A stretch of DNA of 33,799 nt from contig WRDS01000012.1 in assembly GCA_009779675.1 (NCBI GenBank), forward strand, positions 1-33,799, written 5' to 3'. This DNA is from Coriobacteriia bacterium (GTDB taxonomy: Bacteria; Actinomycetota; Coriobacteriia; Anaerosomatales; PHET01). Below, piece by piece: positions 24,301 to 32,257 of the stretch (positions are counted from its first letter, which is position 1; every line of letters starts with the position of its first letter). The translations under genes were made by a program, and so were the position numbers. The notes below the pieces were generated by a model. The model saw only the letters and a program-made list of their open reading frames with translations. It made no database searches and had not been told where the DNA came from.

Positions 24301-26084
24301 AGCACCGAATCAAAAGATGCATGGGTCTTGCTGTACACCTTACCTGCGTCTAAAGCTTTTGCAATCACTCCCGTCTGCCAATGCGGGCTTAAAAGGTCAA
24401 CACCAGCAAGCTCTGGAGCGAGACCGATGTGATGTAGCAAGGTACTATCACGACGGAGGGCAACGATCGATTTTGGCAAGGGTCGGTCATCAAGTATTCG
24501 AGCCATCGCTGACATGCATTCATGCACTGCATCATCGCAGCGCTTGAAGCTCTGCACGATTTCATCCAGCCGGTCTTGATCCGATGGGAGCAGCTGACAT
24601 CGCTCTGATGCCCGGTATGGGTTGCCCGTATGCCCAACGGCCTGTAGGCGCTCTGCGAGTTCCCTCACCATGCCGTTATATTTGACAAAGTCGACCTGCG
24701 ACCATGTGAGCATGTGCTCGCTCTTTAGATCGAGGGCATCAACCCCGAGTCGACGGAGCTCTGATTCGCTGAGCATGAACTTGCCCTCAGCCTGTATCGG
24801 AGTGAATCCGCTCTGACCGATTGGAGTGTTGACTGCCGTACAGTAGTCATTCAACCTAGTCCGCTGAGTAGCCAACCGCTCGAAATCCGCTGCCACCTCA
24901 CCTAACTTAGGTTGCCCAAGATCCATCACTCTTTTCAGCTCATCGATGACGGCCTTCTTGTTCGTCTGGTGGCTATGCAGCTCCAAGCATGCGTCACCCA
25001 GACCAATCTCGTCCAAACGACGCTTGACAACCTTAAGTGCAGCCATTTTTTCTGACACGAAAAGCACGGACTTCTTCGCTGCAACCGACTCGGCAATGAG
25101 ATTTATAATTGTCTGAGACTTGCCCGTTCCTGGCGGACCTTGAATGACGAGATGGTGTCCCGCTTTGACCTCCATTAGTGCCAGTGTCTGCGTGCTATCG
25201 GCATCAACAACGTAAAACGAATCCATAGGTGCAAGGAGTTCATCAAGGCACTGATCATCAGAAGCCATCGGGTCGCCATTGGAGAACCCCTCGCCAAGCA
25301 GAGCCCGAATAACCTCGTGTTCGTGTGGCTTAGCATCATCCGGCCAGTTCGCTGGATTAAGATCCTTGAACATCAAGAACTTTGAGAAAGAGAAGAAGCC
25401 GAGCGTTATCCGCTCTTTCTGAACCAACCATCGTCTCATGCAAGATACTGCTTGCTGAACAGAATCGAAATAACAGGCTGCGTCAAAATCCTCCTCATCC
25501 GGTAGCAACGGGTACTCGATACCGAACTCGCTTTTAAGCTTCATTGCAAGCGAGAGATTCTCGCCGATTTCATCCCCGGTCCACGCTGTTTTGAACGAAT
25601 CTTGGGCGTTCTCTCGCGCAAGCTCGACTGGAACTAGAAGCAAAGGTGCATATCGAGGCTCTTCGCTGGAGTCAGATTCATACCACTCCAGCATGCCCAG
25701 CGCAAGGAACAGGGTGTTGACACCTGTCTCCTCGAGGCTACGCCGTGCATCGTAATAACTGGCAAGCAGTCGTTTTGAAAGCTCTGCCTCCGGCAAGCGA
25801 GTGACCAGAGATTTTTGACGCGAGGTGGACGGGTATGTTTCTGTCTCCGCAGTGCCAACATCTCCTTCCTCATCGTCGGCAACGAAACAAAACTTCCCGC
25901 CTCCGCCAACCAATTGAGAGTAGACTGCTTGCGGGTTCGGCGACACGATTTCGATACCGCGTCGGCGAGTGCGCCTATAGTTAAGCAGGGTATTATTCCT
26001 GAGACCTGGATCCAAAAGCTCGCGGCGAGCCGTGTCGAACTTCTCTACGATTGTGTCGTTGGAGCCATCCATAAATTCCGCCAA
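21390..26084 (-). CDS. DUF4011-type SF1 helicase with C-terminal Vsr/DUF559-like nuclease (Hhe-like defence protein)
   Basis: 1564 aa. The N terminus (about 15-290) matches DUF4011 (ARRELLDPGLRNNTLLNYRR, APLLLVPVEL). SF1 helicase motifs: Walker A GPPGTGKS (316-323), DEAS (951-954), GDSKQLPP (975-982), QWHYRSRHD (about 1021), NVQGDERDVIFISVGYG, and NVLITRARER (1186-1195). A very large insertion separates Walker A from DEAS. The nuclease domain follows: SPFEDW (about 1245), Asp1273 in FIDLAI, Glu1287 in GIECDGATYH, ending GWRIHRIWSTDWF. The C terminus resembles DUF3320. Proteins of this layout include the single-gene anti-phage system Hhe; that assignment is from memory. The start is TTG at 26084 with GAGGA 6 bases upstream; ATG at 26072 is possible. 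DNA is clearly less GC-rich than the pur genes, suggesting transfer. Confidence 0.85.
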   Translation of the reverse strand: MAEFMDGSNDTIVEKFDTARRELLDPGLRNNTLLNYRRTRRRGIEIVSPNPQAVYSQLVGGGGKFCFVADDEEGDVGTAETETYPSTSRQKSLVTRLPEAELSKRLLASYYDARRSLEETGVNTLFLALGMLEWYESDSSEEPRYAPLLLVPVELARENAQDSFKTAWTGDEIGENLSLAMKLKSEFGIEYPLLPDEEDFDAACYFDSVQQAVSCMRRWLVQKERITLGFFSFSKFLMFKDLNPANWPDDAKPHEHEVIRALLGEGFSNGDPMASDDQCLDELLAPMDSFYVVDADSTQTLALMEVKAGHHLVIQGPPGTGKSQTIINLIAESVAAKKSVLFVSEKMAALKVVKRRLDEIGLGDACLELHSHQTNKKAVIDELKRVMDLGQPKLGEVAADFERLATQRTRLNDYCTAVNTPIGQSGFTPIQAEGKFMLSESELRRLGVDALDLKSEHMLTWSQVDFVKYNGMVRELAERLQAVGHTGNPYRASERCQLLPSDQDRLDEIVQSFKRCDDAVHECMSAMARILDDRPLPKSIVALRRDSTLLHHIGLAPELAGVDLLSPHWQTGVIAKALDAGKVYSKTHASFDSVLLPKAWDSDVVQWQAAIQAHINHFWRRLLPEYREAKRHVASLFISEPPEDAAALLEATAAIVSEQASRMTLAQHEDVAQSVLGCNWAGTESDWAQLEACVKWVASMSDKIASGMLPSGSLELAARVLPALNRSDAICLSEKTASAADAWVGAFHNLVEFLELPARVRNATLETALDKRVGYVRSLSEHKMLLEKVTALNVALDECRMQPGLEPTAVAAKSWEHEPQALVPCFARSYALALLDEAFRSRPQLGMFDGVVHDSILAEFRRLDKTVLEYNRARVLKAHWGRIPQYREPGGQMGFIRREAQKQRRHVSVRKLMEKAGNAVATIKPVMMMSPLSVATYLPPSSVQFDVVVFDEASQVKPVDAFGAIIRGNQVVVVGDSKQLPPSLVFDSVLSDDDSDQIPTTDIESVLGLFEGQGASKRMLQWHYRSRHDSLIAVSNKEFYDNKLVIFPAPKDRDEVSGVVFRYLPNTAYDRGGTATNPDEAKAVANAAMRHARTFPGKTLGIVAFSLKQADIIQDQMELLRRNHPETERFFADHPNEPFFVKNLENVQGDERDVIFISVGYGHTEERYLAMQFGPLSKDGGWRRLNVLITRARERCEVFSNITADDIDLSRTQSLGVKALKTYLRYAKDGIMDIPQATAAEGDSPFEDWVARRLRADGYSVDHQVGSGGFFIDLAIRESGRYLLGIECDGATYHSSRSARDRDRLRQAVLEGLGWRIHRIWSTDWFRNTDQQYRKLVEAIERAKAHGGNGCQDDVVEIVSDVQTAGAPEREVVSADAESPPLGTPYMRARVSFYQCDVEYFLCLPLSELSDLLYQVVRQEGPIHYELAFRRVANSAGLQNRARVFSKLRSAMHEAVNSRRAVVLREDFLWLADQSQVMVRDRSDLDSAEKKIEWVPPEEIDEAISRVAWLGLGMSEEDVTREAAKVLGFKRVGPKVSSQIKRVVDKMLRSGKLVRDKNGHIFMQ

Positions 26085-26157
26085 TCGGCTTCCTCAACAA
26101 TGTTTTGATAACACAACGTGACCCTGGGCTTCTCCCGTGCGCAACAAGTCACGCGTG

Positions 26158-26186
26158 AATATTTTACTACCTGAGTGACAGGTCAA
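26158..26186 (-). promoter_or_regulatory. Probable promoter of the helicase gene with palindromic site
   Basis: TTGACC (26181-26186), 17-base spacer, AATATT (26158-26163), about 75 bases before the start codon. The inverted repeat ACCTG-AGTGA-CAGGT (26169-26183) overlaps the spacer and -35, as a repressor site would. Confidence 0.45.
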
Positions 26187-26365
26187 ATGCATTCATTCCA
26201 AAGGAGTAATCAGCAGCGTCTCCCAAACTGCACAGCCACCTTAACGTTGGGTTCGATTCAGGCACCTTTATTTCAAAAGTATTGAACCGATTTCAAGTAC
26301 ACTTCTCGTGAGGCAACTTAAGAGCCATCGTCATAAATTTCCATATTGAACAGAGGAGGCCGACT

Positions 26366-26803
26366 ATGTTCTGTAGAAACTGCGGGACGCAGATTCCCGA
26401 CGATAATAAATTCTGCAACGTGTGTGGAGCAACCATGGACACAGCGATCGACGCACAGCCGACAGCTCCGCCGGTAACGCAGGCTCCGACCTCACCGACA
26501 TCACCGCCGCCGTCGGCTCCAGCAGCTTCAGCAGCATCTCCTCAACCCGCCTATGCGCCGCCCCAGCAGCCGCAGCCGACCGCCTGCAGTGCTCCGCTCG
26601 CAAACAGTGAGCCGCTTTCCGTCGGAAGCTATATCGGCATATTCATCCTGTCCGCGATCCCACTTGTCGGCCTCATCGTGCTGCTGGTATGGGCGTTCAG
26701 CAGCAGCACGAACCTGAACAGGAAGAATTACGCCCGAGCCACCCTCATCCTGAGCGTGATCTGCATCGCCGTGTCGTTCCTGTTAGGCGCCCTGGTGGAA
26801 TAG
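26366..26803 (+). CDS. Zinc-ribbon membrane protein, function unknown
   Basis: 145 aa. The N-terminal zinc ribbon has Cys3/Cys6 and Cys17/Cys20 (FCRNCGTQIPDDNKFCNVCG). A Pro/Ala/Gln-rich linker (28-80) follows, then two hydrophobic segments (about 87-111 and 123-143) suitable as transmembrane helices. Such zinc_ribbon_2 proteins with a proline linker and membrane anchor are common in anaerobic Gram-positives and mostly uncharacterised. The start ATG has GAGGAGG 6 bases upstream. It is divergent from the helicase gene (281-base gap) and the only plus-strand gene in the pur region. Convergent with purF. Confidence 0.85.
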   Translation: MFCRNCGTQIPDDNKFCNVCGATMDTAIDAQPTAPPVTQAPTSPTSPPPSAPAASAASPQPAYAPPQQPQPTACSAPLANSEPLSVGSYIGIFILSAIPLVGLIVLLVWAFSSSTNLNRKNYARATLILSVICIAVSFLLGALVE

Positions 26804-27072
26804 CGCACTGGGCTCGCTTGCTTGCCTATTTCCGGTTACGGTAATGCCAGCCGTCAGCCGTGAAGTTGATTGATTGGGAACGCCCTAACAATGCACGTGC
26901 AGGTCAAAAAGACGACCAAGGGGGATGGGATGGATGACGTAAGTAACCCATATGTATCTGGGAGCCTTTGAAAACTTTGGGAACCTTCGCAAAGACATGG
27001 TGCATCTGGGACACTTTGGAGCTGGAGGAGCAAATCGCGCAGAATGGAGCGCCCCTCAGTAGCCTCCACTTA

Positions 27073-28506
27073 TCAGCAGCGCTCTAGGGACATCTTGCCC
27101 TCTCGCACGCTCTCAGAGATCTCGATCGGGTAGTCGCCGTTAAAGCACGCAAGACAGAACCTCTCGGCGGCCTTGCCGGTCGCCCCGACCATGGCATCGA
27201 GCGAAAGGTACGCAAGGGAGTCGGCTCCGATGTGCCTGCGGACCTCCTCGACCGTGTGGGTCGCGGCGATAAGCTGCTCGTGCGTGTCGGTGTCGATGCC
27301 ATAAAAGCACGGCCACGTGACCGGAGGCGAGGTGATGCGCATGTGCACCTCGGCAGCCCCCGCCTCGCGGAGCAGCTGGACAAGCTTGCGCGTGGTGTTC
27401 CCCCGCACGATAGAGTCGTCGGCCACCACAAGCCGTTTCCCGCTGATCGCAGACTTGAGCGGGTTAAGCTTGAGCCGAATTCCCTGCTGACGGATGGTCT
27501 GGCTCGGCGAGATGAATGTCCGACCGACGTAGCGGTTCTTTGCAAACCCTTCGCCGTAGGGCAGGCCGCTTCCCTGGGCAAAGCCGATAGCGGCTGGGAT
27601 GCCCGAGTCCGGCACGCCGATCACAAGGTCGGCGTCGGCGGGTGCCTCGGCGGCAAGGCCCTCCCCCATGCGTCGGCGGGCCTCATGCATCGAACATCCG
27701 TTCATCACGCTGTCGGGACGGGCGAAGTACACGTACTCGAATATGCAAAGCGCGTGATTTCGCGCCGGGACCCCTTGGGCAGCCTCCAGGCCGGCCTCGG
27801 AGATCTTGATGATCTCCCCCGGCTTGATGTCGCGGACGTGCTGTGCGCCCACGATGTCAAGCGCGCAGGTCTCGCTCGTGACCACCCAGCCGTGGTCAGC
27901 GATCCTGCCGAGGACAAGCGGACGCACCCCATTGGGATCGCGAAACGCGTAGAGCGCGTTCTCTGTGATGAGCGTCGTCGCATATGCGCCTTTGATGAGC
28001 TTCATCGACTCGCGCACGCCATCCCGGATGTGGCTGTGCTGCTGCGTGAAAGCGCCCACGAGGGAGGCGATGACCTCGGAGTCGGTGGTCGAACGGAAAC
28101 GGATGCCGCGCCCCTTGAGACCCTCACGCAAGTCATAGGTGTTCACAAGGTTGCCGTTATGCGCGAGCGCAACGATCTGCGTGCCGATGAAAGAGAGATG
28201 CGGCTGCGCGTTCTCCCAGCTTGTGGAGGAGCCGGTGGTCGAGTAGCGGGTGTGCCCGATTGCCACATCGCCCACAAGGGAGTCCAGGTCGCTTTCCTTG
28301 AACACCCGTGAGACCAGGCCGAGGTTTTTTGTGACGGTGACCGTCTCCCCGTCCCCTACGGCGATGCCGGCAGACTCCTGCCCGCGATGCTGCAGCGCAT
28401 GAAGCCCGAAGTACGTGAGCCGGGCAACGTCCTCGCCAGGCGCAAAGACGCCAAAAACGCCACATGCCTCCTCGGGATGGTCAGGGCGTTCGGTCCAGTC
28501 ATCCAT
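27073..28506 (-). CDS. purF: PurF, amidophosphoribosyltransferase
   Basis: First committed purine step: PRPP plus glutamine to phosphoribosylamine. The N-terminal Ntn-hydrolase begins CGVFGVFAPG at Cys15 after a 14-residue propeptide that would be cleaved to free the catalytic Cys. Next come LHALQHRGQESAGIA, IGHTRYSTTG and LAHNGNLVN. The PRTase domain has the PRPP loop LVVADDSIVRGNTTRK. Cys residues of the Fe-S-type enzyme are present (PCFYGID and CLACFNGDYP), so an oxygen-sensitive [4Fe-4S] form is likely. The ATG start overlaps the purL stop by one base (TGATG). 477 aa. Confidence 0.97.
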   Translation of the reverse strand: MDDWTERPDHPEEACGVFGVFAPGEDVARLTYFGLHALQHRGQESAGIAVGDGETVTVTKNLGLVSRVFKESDLDSLVGDVAIGHTRYSTTGSSTSWENAQPHLSFIGTQIVALAHNGNLVNTYDLREGLKGRGIRFRSTTDSEVIASLVGAFTQQHSHIRDGVRESMKLIKGAYATTLITENALYAFRDPNGVRPLVLGRIADHGWVVTSETCALDIVGAQHVRDIKPGEIIKISEAGLEAAQGVPARNHALCIFEYVYFARPDSVMNGCSMHEARRRMGEGLAAEAPADADLVIGVPDSGIPAAIGFAQGSGLPYGEGFAKNRYVGRTFISPSQTIRQQGIRLKLNPLKSAISGKRLVVADDSIVRGNTTRKLVQLLREAGAAEVHMRITSPPVTWPCFYGIDTDTHEQLIAATHTVEEVRRHIGADSLAYLSLDAMVGATGKAAERFCLACFNGDYPIEISESVREGKMSLERC

Positions 28507-30896
28507 CAGCTGCGAACCTCACCCCTCACCGCACGCTCGAGCGCGCCCTCGTATGCATCACGCAGGTCATCGACCATGATATCTACCAGCCCGACAAGTG
28601 TCAGCCGCCCGTCGTTGTCGTTGCCGCCGTCGCCGCTGTCGTCGCCGAGCGACCCGTCTACCAGCCCGTCGATCACGAGCCGCTCCCCGCCGACACTGCC
28701 GATCACGCTGAAGGGCACCTCGGCTGCGATCAGGCGGCTTACGAGTTCCTCGGCAGCCTTGTCTGTGACCGTCACGACGATCCGGCTCTGGGTCTCGCCA
28801 AAAAGCGAGGCGATCGGCGGTAGGCCATCCGTAAGGTGCACGTTTGCGCCGATGCCACCGGCGATGCAGCTCTCGGCAAGGGCGACGGCCAGCCCCCCGT
28901 CACTGCAGTCATGCGCGCTTTTAACAAGCCCGCTGGCAATCGCATCGCGCACCGCCGCCTGCACCGACTTCTCGAGCTCAAGGTCAAGCGCCGGAGGACA
29001 CCCGGCCACCAGGTCGTGCTCTACCTTGAGGTACTCGCTGCCGCCCAGCTCGGCCTCGCTCTCCCCGACGAGCACGATCACATCGCCCTCGTCCTTGAAA
29101 TCAAGCGTGCAGTGCCGCTCCACGTCATCAAGCAGCCCCACAAGCCCCACAGTGGGAGTCGGATAGATAGGGCGACCGAAACTCTCGTTGTAAAAGCTCA
29201 CATTGCCCGAGATGACCGGCACGTCAAACGCCTTACACGCATCCGCCATGCCGCGGACCGCCTCGTAAAGCGTCCAAAAGACCTCAGGCTTCTCAGGCGA
29301 GCCGAAGTTCAAGCAGTCGGTGACCGCCGCCGGATCGCCGCCTGCACATGTCACGTTGCGCGCCGCCTCGGCAACCGCTATTTGAGCGCCTACATAAGGG
29401 TCGAGGTAGCAGTAGCGGCCGTTGCAGTCGCTTGACACGGCGATCGCCCGCCTGGTCATCTCACCGCGCCCGGTGTCGCCGATGCGCAGGACCGCCGCAT
29501 CCCCCCCGGGTATCACCACGGTGTTGAGCATGACCTGGTGGTCATACTGCTCCCATATCCAACGCCGTGAGCAGATGTTCGGGCTCGCCAGCAAGCCTAA
29601 AAGCGTCTCGCCGAGATCCGCGCTTCCCGCGTTTTCCGCGCTCTCGCCAGAAGGCTCCTGCCTGCCCGCAAGCCCCCGTGCGCCAGGAAGCTCCAGCTCG
29701 GCGAAGGGGTCGAACGCCTGCACGGCATCGAGATAGGACGGGCGCTCCCTAGGGGGATCATATACGGGCGCATCGTGGGCAAGCGTGGCCGCAGGCATGT
29801 CCGCGTGCACCTCGTCGCCTGAGCGCACCACGAACCTTCCGGTATCGGTCACCTCGCCGATCACCGTGGCGCAAAGCCCCCACTTCCCGCAGATCGCAAG
29901 CGCTTCGGCAAGCTTCTCGGGCTCGACGACGGCGAGCATGCGCTCCTGTGACTCCGACACCATGAACTCGAACGGCTTCATGCCAAGCTCTCGGGCGGGT
30001 ATCTTAGCGACATCGACGTCCATCCCCACACCGCCGCGGCTCGCCATCTCACTCGCCGAGCTGGTAAGCCCCGCCGCGCCAAGGTCGCCGAGTCCCACGA
30101 GCAGCTTCTTTCCCAGCAGCTCAAGGCATGCCTCGATAAGCAGCTTCTCCTCGAAGGGGTCGCCCACTTGGACGGCGGGGCGCTTGTCCTCGGCGCGCTC
30201 GTCGAACTCTTGGCTGGCGAGCACGCTCGCCCCGCCGATGCCGTCCCTGCCGGTCGTCGAGCCGATGAGCAGCACCACATTGCCCGGGCCCGCGGCGACG
30301 GCACGCGTGAGGTCCTCCTCGCGCATGAGCCCTATGGCCATGGCATTGATCAGACAGTTGCCCTCGTACGCCTCCTCAAAATAGACCTCGCCACCCACCG
30401 TAGGCACGCCCAGGCAGTTGCCATACCCGCCGATACCGGCGACCGAGCCCTCGAAAAGGTACCGCTGCCGAGCCTCGCTAAGCATGCCGAACCGCAAGGA
30501 GTCAAGCGCCGCGATCGGCCGTGCGCCCATTGTGAAGATGTCGCGGATGATGCCGCCGATGCCTGTGGCCGCACCCTGGTAAGGCTCAATCGCCGAGGGA
30601 TGGTTGTGCGACTCCATCTTGAAGGCGACCGCCCACCCGTCGCCCACGCTGATCACGCCGGCGTTCTCCCCCGGCCCTTGCAAGACACGCGGCCCGTCGC
30701 TCTTAAACATCGACAGCGCCTTGCGGGAGTGCTTGTAGCTACAGTGCTCGCTCCACATGAGCGAGTACATGTAAAGCTCGGTCACCGTAGGCACCCTGCC
30801 AAGGATGTCCACGATCTTCTCGTACTCATCAGGCTTCAGGCCAAGCTCAACGGCGAGGTCAGGGGCAAGCTCCGGCGAAAGGTCTTTTATCGGCAC
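28506..30896 (-). CDS. purL: PurL, FGAM synthetase large (synthase) subunit
   Basis: Small-type PurL (796 aa) that works with PurQ and PurS. It phosphorylates FGAR with ATP and uses ammonia delivered from PurQ. Seen are LYMYSLMWSEHCSYKHSRKA (active-site His, 42-61), GVISVGDGWAVAFKMESHNHPSAIEPYQGAATGIGG as the diagnostic ATP-binding stretch (in parts), GLGDLGAAGLTSSASEMASRGG, and HDCSDGGLAVALAE. Low-complexity inserts occur in the middle (Gly/Glu/Ser, around QEPSGESAENAGSAD) and near the C terminus (GDDSGDGGNDNDG), making it longer than the typical 720-750 aa. The start is GTG at 30896, GAGGAG 9 bases upstream, 14 bases after the purQ stop. Confidence 0.97.
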   Translation of the reverse strand: MPIKDLSPELAPDLAVELGLKPDEYEKIVDILGRVPTVTELYMYSLMWSEHCSYKHSRKALSMFKSDGPRVLQGPGENAGVISVGDGWAVAFKMESHNHPSAIEPYQGAATGIGGIIRDIFTMGARPIAALDSLRFGMLSEARQRYLFEGSVAGIGGYGNCLGVPTVGGEVYFEEAYEGNCLINAMAIGLMREEDLTRAVAAGPGNVVLLIGSTTGRDGIGGASVLASQEFDERAEDKRPAVQVGDPFEEKLLIEACLELLGKKLLVGLGDLGAAGLTSSASEMASRGGVGMDVDVAKIPARELGMKPFEFMVSESQERMLAVVEPEKLAEALAICGKWGLCATVIGEVTDTGRFVVRSGDEVHADMPAATLAHDAPVYDPPRERPSYLDAVQAFDPFAELELPGARGLAGRQEPSGESAENAGSADLGETLLGLLASPNICSRRWIWEQYDHQVMLNTVVIPGGDAAVLRIGDTGRGEMTRRAIAVSSDCNGRYCYLDPYVGAQIAVAEAARNVTCAGGDPAAVTDCLNFGSPEKPEVFWTLYEAVRGMADACKAFDVPVISGNVSFYNESFGRPIYPTPTVGLVGLLDDVERHCTLDFKDEGDVIVLVGESEAELGGSEYLKVEHDLVAGCPPALDLELEKSVQAAVRDAIASGLVKSAHDCSDGGLAVALAESCIAGGIGANVHLTDGLPPIASLFGETQSRIVVTVTDKAAEELVSRLIAAEVPFSVIGSVGGERLVIDGLVDGSLGDDSGDGGNDNDGRLTLVGLVDIMVDDLRDAYEGALERAVRGEVRS

Positions 30897-30910
30897 GATC
30901 AGTGGCTCCT

Positions 30911-31606
30911 CTAGCTCTCGAACTCGGCAAGCCGACGGACGACAGTGGTAAAGAACGCCTGCCCGTCATTGCCGCCGGTTATCGGATCGACCACCCGCTC
31001 GGGATGCGGCATGAGCCCAAAGACATTGCCCCGCTCATTGCAGATGCCGGCGATGTCATCGAGTGCGCCGTTGGGTGCCGAGCCGGCTCCTGCCGAGGAG
31101 CCGTCCTTCTCGCAATACCTGAGCACAACCTGCCCGTTCTCACGCATCTGGCTCAAAACCGCCTCGTCGCACACGTAATTACCCTCGTTGTGGTTGATGG
31201 GTATCTTGAGTACCGTGCCCATGGGCAGGTCAAGCCAACTGCAGCTGCCGTCAACACGCAGGTGCACCGGTCGGCAGATGAACTTCAAGCCTCGGTTGCG
31301 CAGAAGTGCGCCCGGAAGCAGACGTGCCTCGGTAAGGATCTGGAACCCGTTGCAGATGCCGAGCACCGGCCGCCCCTTCTCGGCAAAGCGCACAACCTCG
31401 CTCATCACCGGCGAAAAGCGTGCGACCGCTCCAGTCCGGATGTAATCGCCGTAGCTGAAGCCGCCGGGCAGCACCACGGCATCAAAGCCGTCCAGGTCGC
31501 TATCCTGGTGCCAGACATAGTCGGCTTCAAAGCCGAGGAGCCTTACAGCGTGAACGACATCCTGCTCGCAGTTCGAGCCGGGAAAGACCACGACACCAAA
31601 GCGCAT
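30911..31606 (-). CDS. purQ: PurQ, FGAM synthetase glutaminase subunit
   Basis: Class I glutamine amidotransferase that feeds ammonia to PurL. FGVVVFPGSNCEQDVVHA at the N terminus, LPGGFSYGDYIRTGAVAR, nucleophile Cys85 in VLGICNGFQIL, and His201/Glu203 in GLMPHPERVVDP. 231 aa, normal length. The start ATG is 12 bases after the purS stop with AGGAGG in front, and the gene lies between purS and purL in the classical order. Confidence 0.97.
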   Translation of the reverse strand: MRFGVVVFPGSNCEQDVVHAVRLLGFEADYVWHQDSDLDGFDAVVLPGGFSYGDYIRTGAVARFSPVMSEVVRFAEKGRPVLGICNGFQILTEARLLPGALLRNRGLKFICRPVHLRVDGSCSWLDLPMGTVLKIPINHNEGNYVCDEAVLSQMRENGQVVLRYCEKDGSSAGAGSAPNGALDDIAGICNERGNVFGLMPHPERVVDPITGGNDGQAFFTTVVRRLAEFES

Positions 31607-31618
31607 GCGGCCAGCCTC

Positions 31619-31846
31619 CTAGGCAGATTCGATGCGAAAATCCTCGATCACCGGGTTTGCAAGCAGCTTCTCGCACATCTCGGTGACCTGCGACGTATCC
31701 ACATCCCCGGAAAGACGGATGTATTTGCCTATCTTGACCTCATCGACACCCTGATACCCAAGATTGGCAAGCGCCCGCTCTGCCGTGACCCCGGGAGGAT
31801 CGAAAATGCCCTCCTTGTAGGTCACGAATATCTCATAGTCTGCCAC
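31619..31846 (-). CDS. purS: PurS, FGAM synthetase accessory subunit
   Basis: 75-aa ferredoxin-like subunit that bridges PurL and PurQ. The pattern is diagnostic: EIFVTYKEGIFDPPGVTAER, ALANLGYQGVDEVKIGKYIRL, and the C-terminal MCEKLLANPVIEDFRIE. Its presence confirms the three-subunit FGAM synthetase. The start ATG at 31846 lies 4 bases after the upstream membrane-protein stop. Confidence 0.96.
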   Translation of the reverse strand: MADYEIFVTYKEGIFDPPGVTAERALANLGYQGVDEVKIGKYIRLSGDVDTSQVTEMCEKLLANPVIEDFRIESA

Positions 31847-31850
31847 CTGC

Positions 31851-32255
31851 TCACGACCCCTTCCCGCTTCGGACCAACTCCGTCCACTCCGTGCGCATCT
31901 TCCGCAGCTTCAGCCAGTCGAGCAGCAGCGCCCCGAACATTGCGATATAGCCCGCGACCACAAGGACGGTCGCAACCAGCTGCGGCAGCTCCGTCCACAT
32001 CCCGACCGCGACCGAGGCGAGCACAAGCGCCACCGAAACGGCAAGGAGGATCCACCAGATGCGGTACAGACGGCGGAACTCCTCTGTGGGCGGGTTCATG
32101 ATAAAGGGGGTGCGCTTTGCCTCGCTTCTCGCAACCTCCGCCTTGCTTACGCCCGCCTCCCGTTTTGGCTTTGCCGAGGCCGCCGAGCGGCGCGTCTTGC
32201 CCGCAGGGCCCGTGTACTTCTGATACCGCTCGTTAAGCGGGCTTCGTCTGGCCAC
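31851..32255 (-). CDS. Small two-helix membrane protein embedded in the pur operon
   Basis: 134 aa. I recognise no named family. Residues 1-60 are highly basic and polar (NERYQKYTGPAGKTRRSAAS, KPKRE), likely cytoplasmic. Transmembrane helices lie at about 67-87 (WWILLAVSVALVLASVAVGM) and 92-113, with a basic C-terminal tail (KLRKMRTEW), giving both ends in the cytoplasm by the positive-inside rule. The start is GTG at 32255, two bases after the purC stop; its own stop is four bases before purS, so it is co-transcribed with and tightly coupled to purine genes. Function unknown; could be a structural gene of the locus or a chance passenger. Confidence 0.85.
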   Translation of the reverse strand: MARRSPLNERYQKYTGPAGKTRRSAASAKPKREAGVSKAEVARSEAKRTPFIMNPPTEEFRRLYRIWWILLAVSVALVLASVAVGMWTELPQLVATVLVVAGYIAMFGALLLDWLKLRKMRTEWTELVRSGKGS

Positions 32256-32257
32256 GC

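Noticed and set aside
26804-27072. Possible small gene or terminator between the zinc-ribbon gene and purF
   Set aside because: No frame with a ribosome site and no stem followed by a T-run on either strand; only short ATCTGGGA-type repeats are seen.
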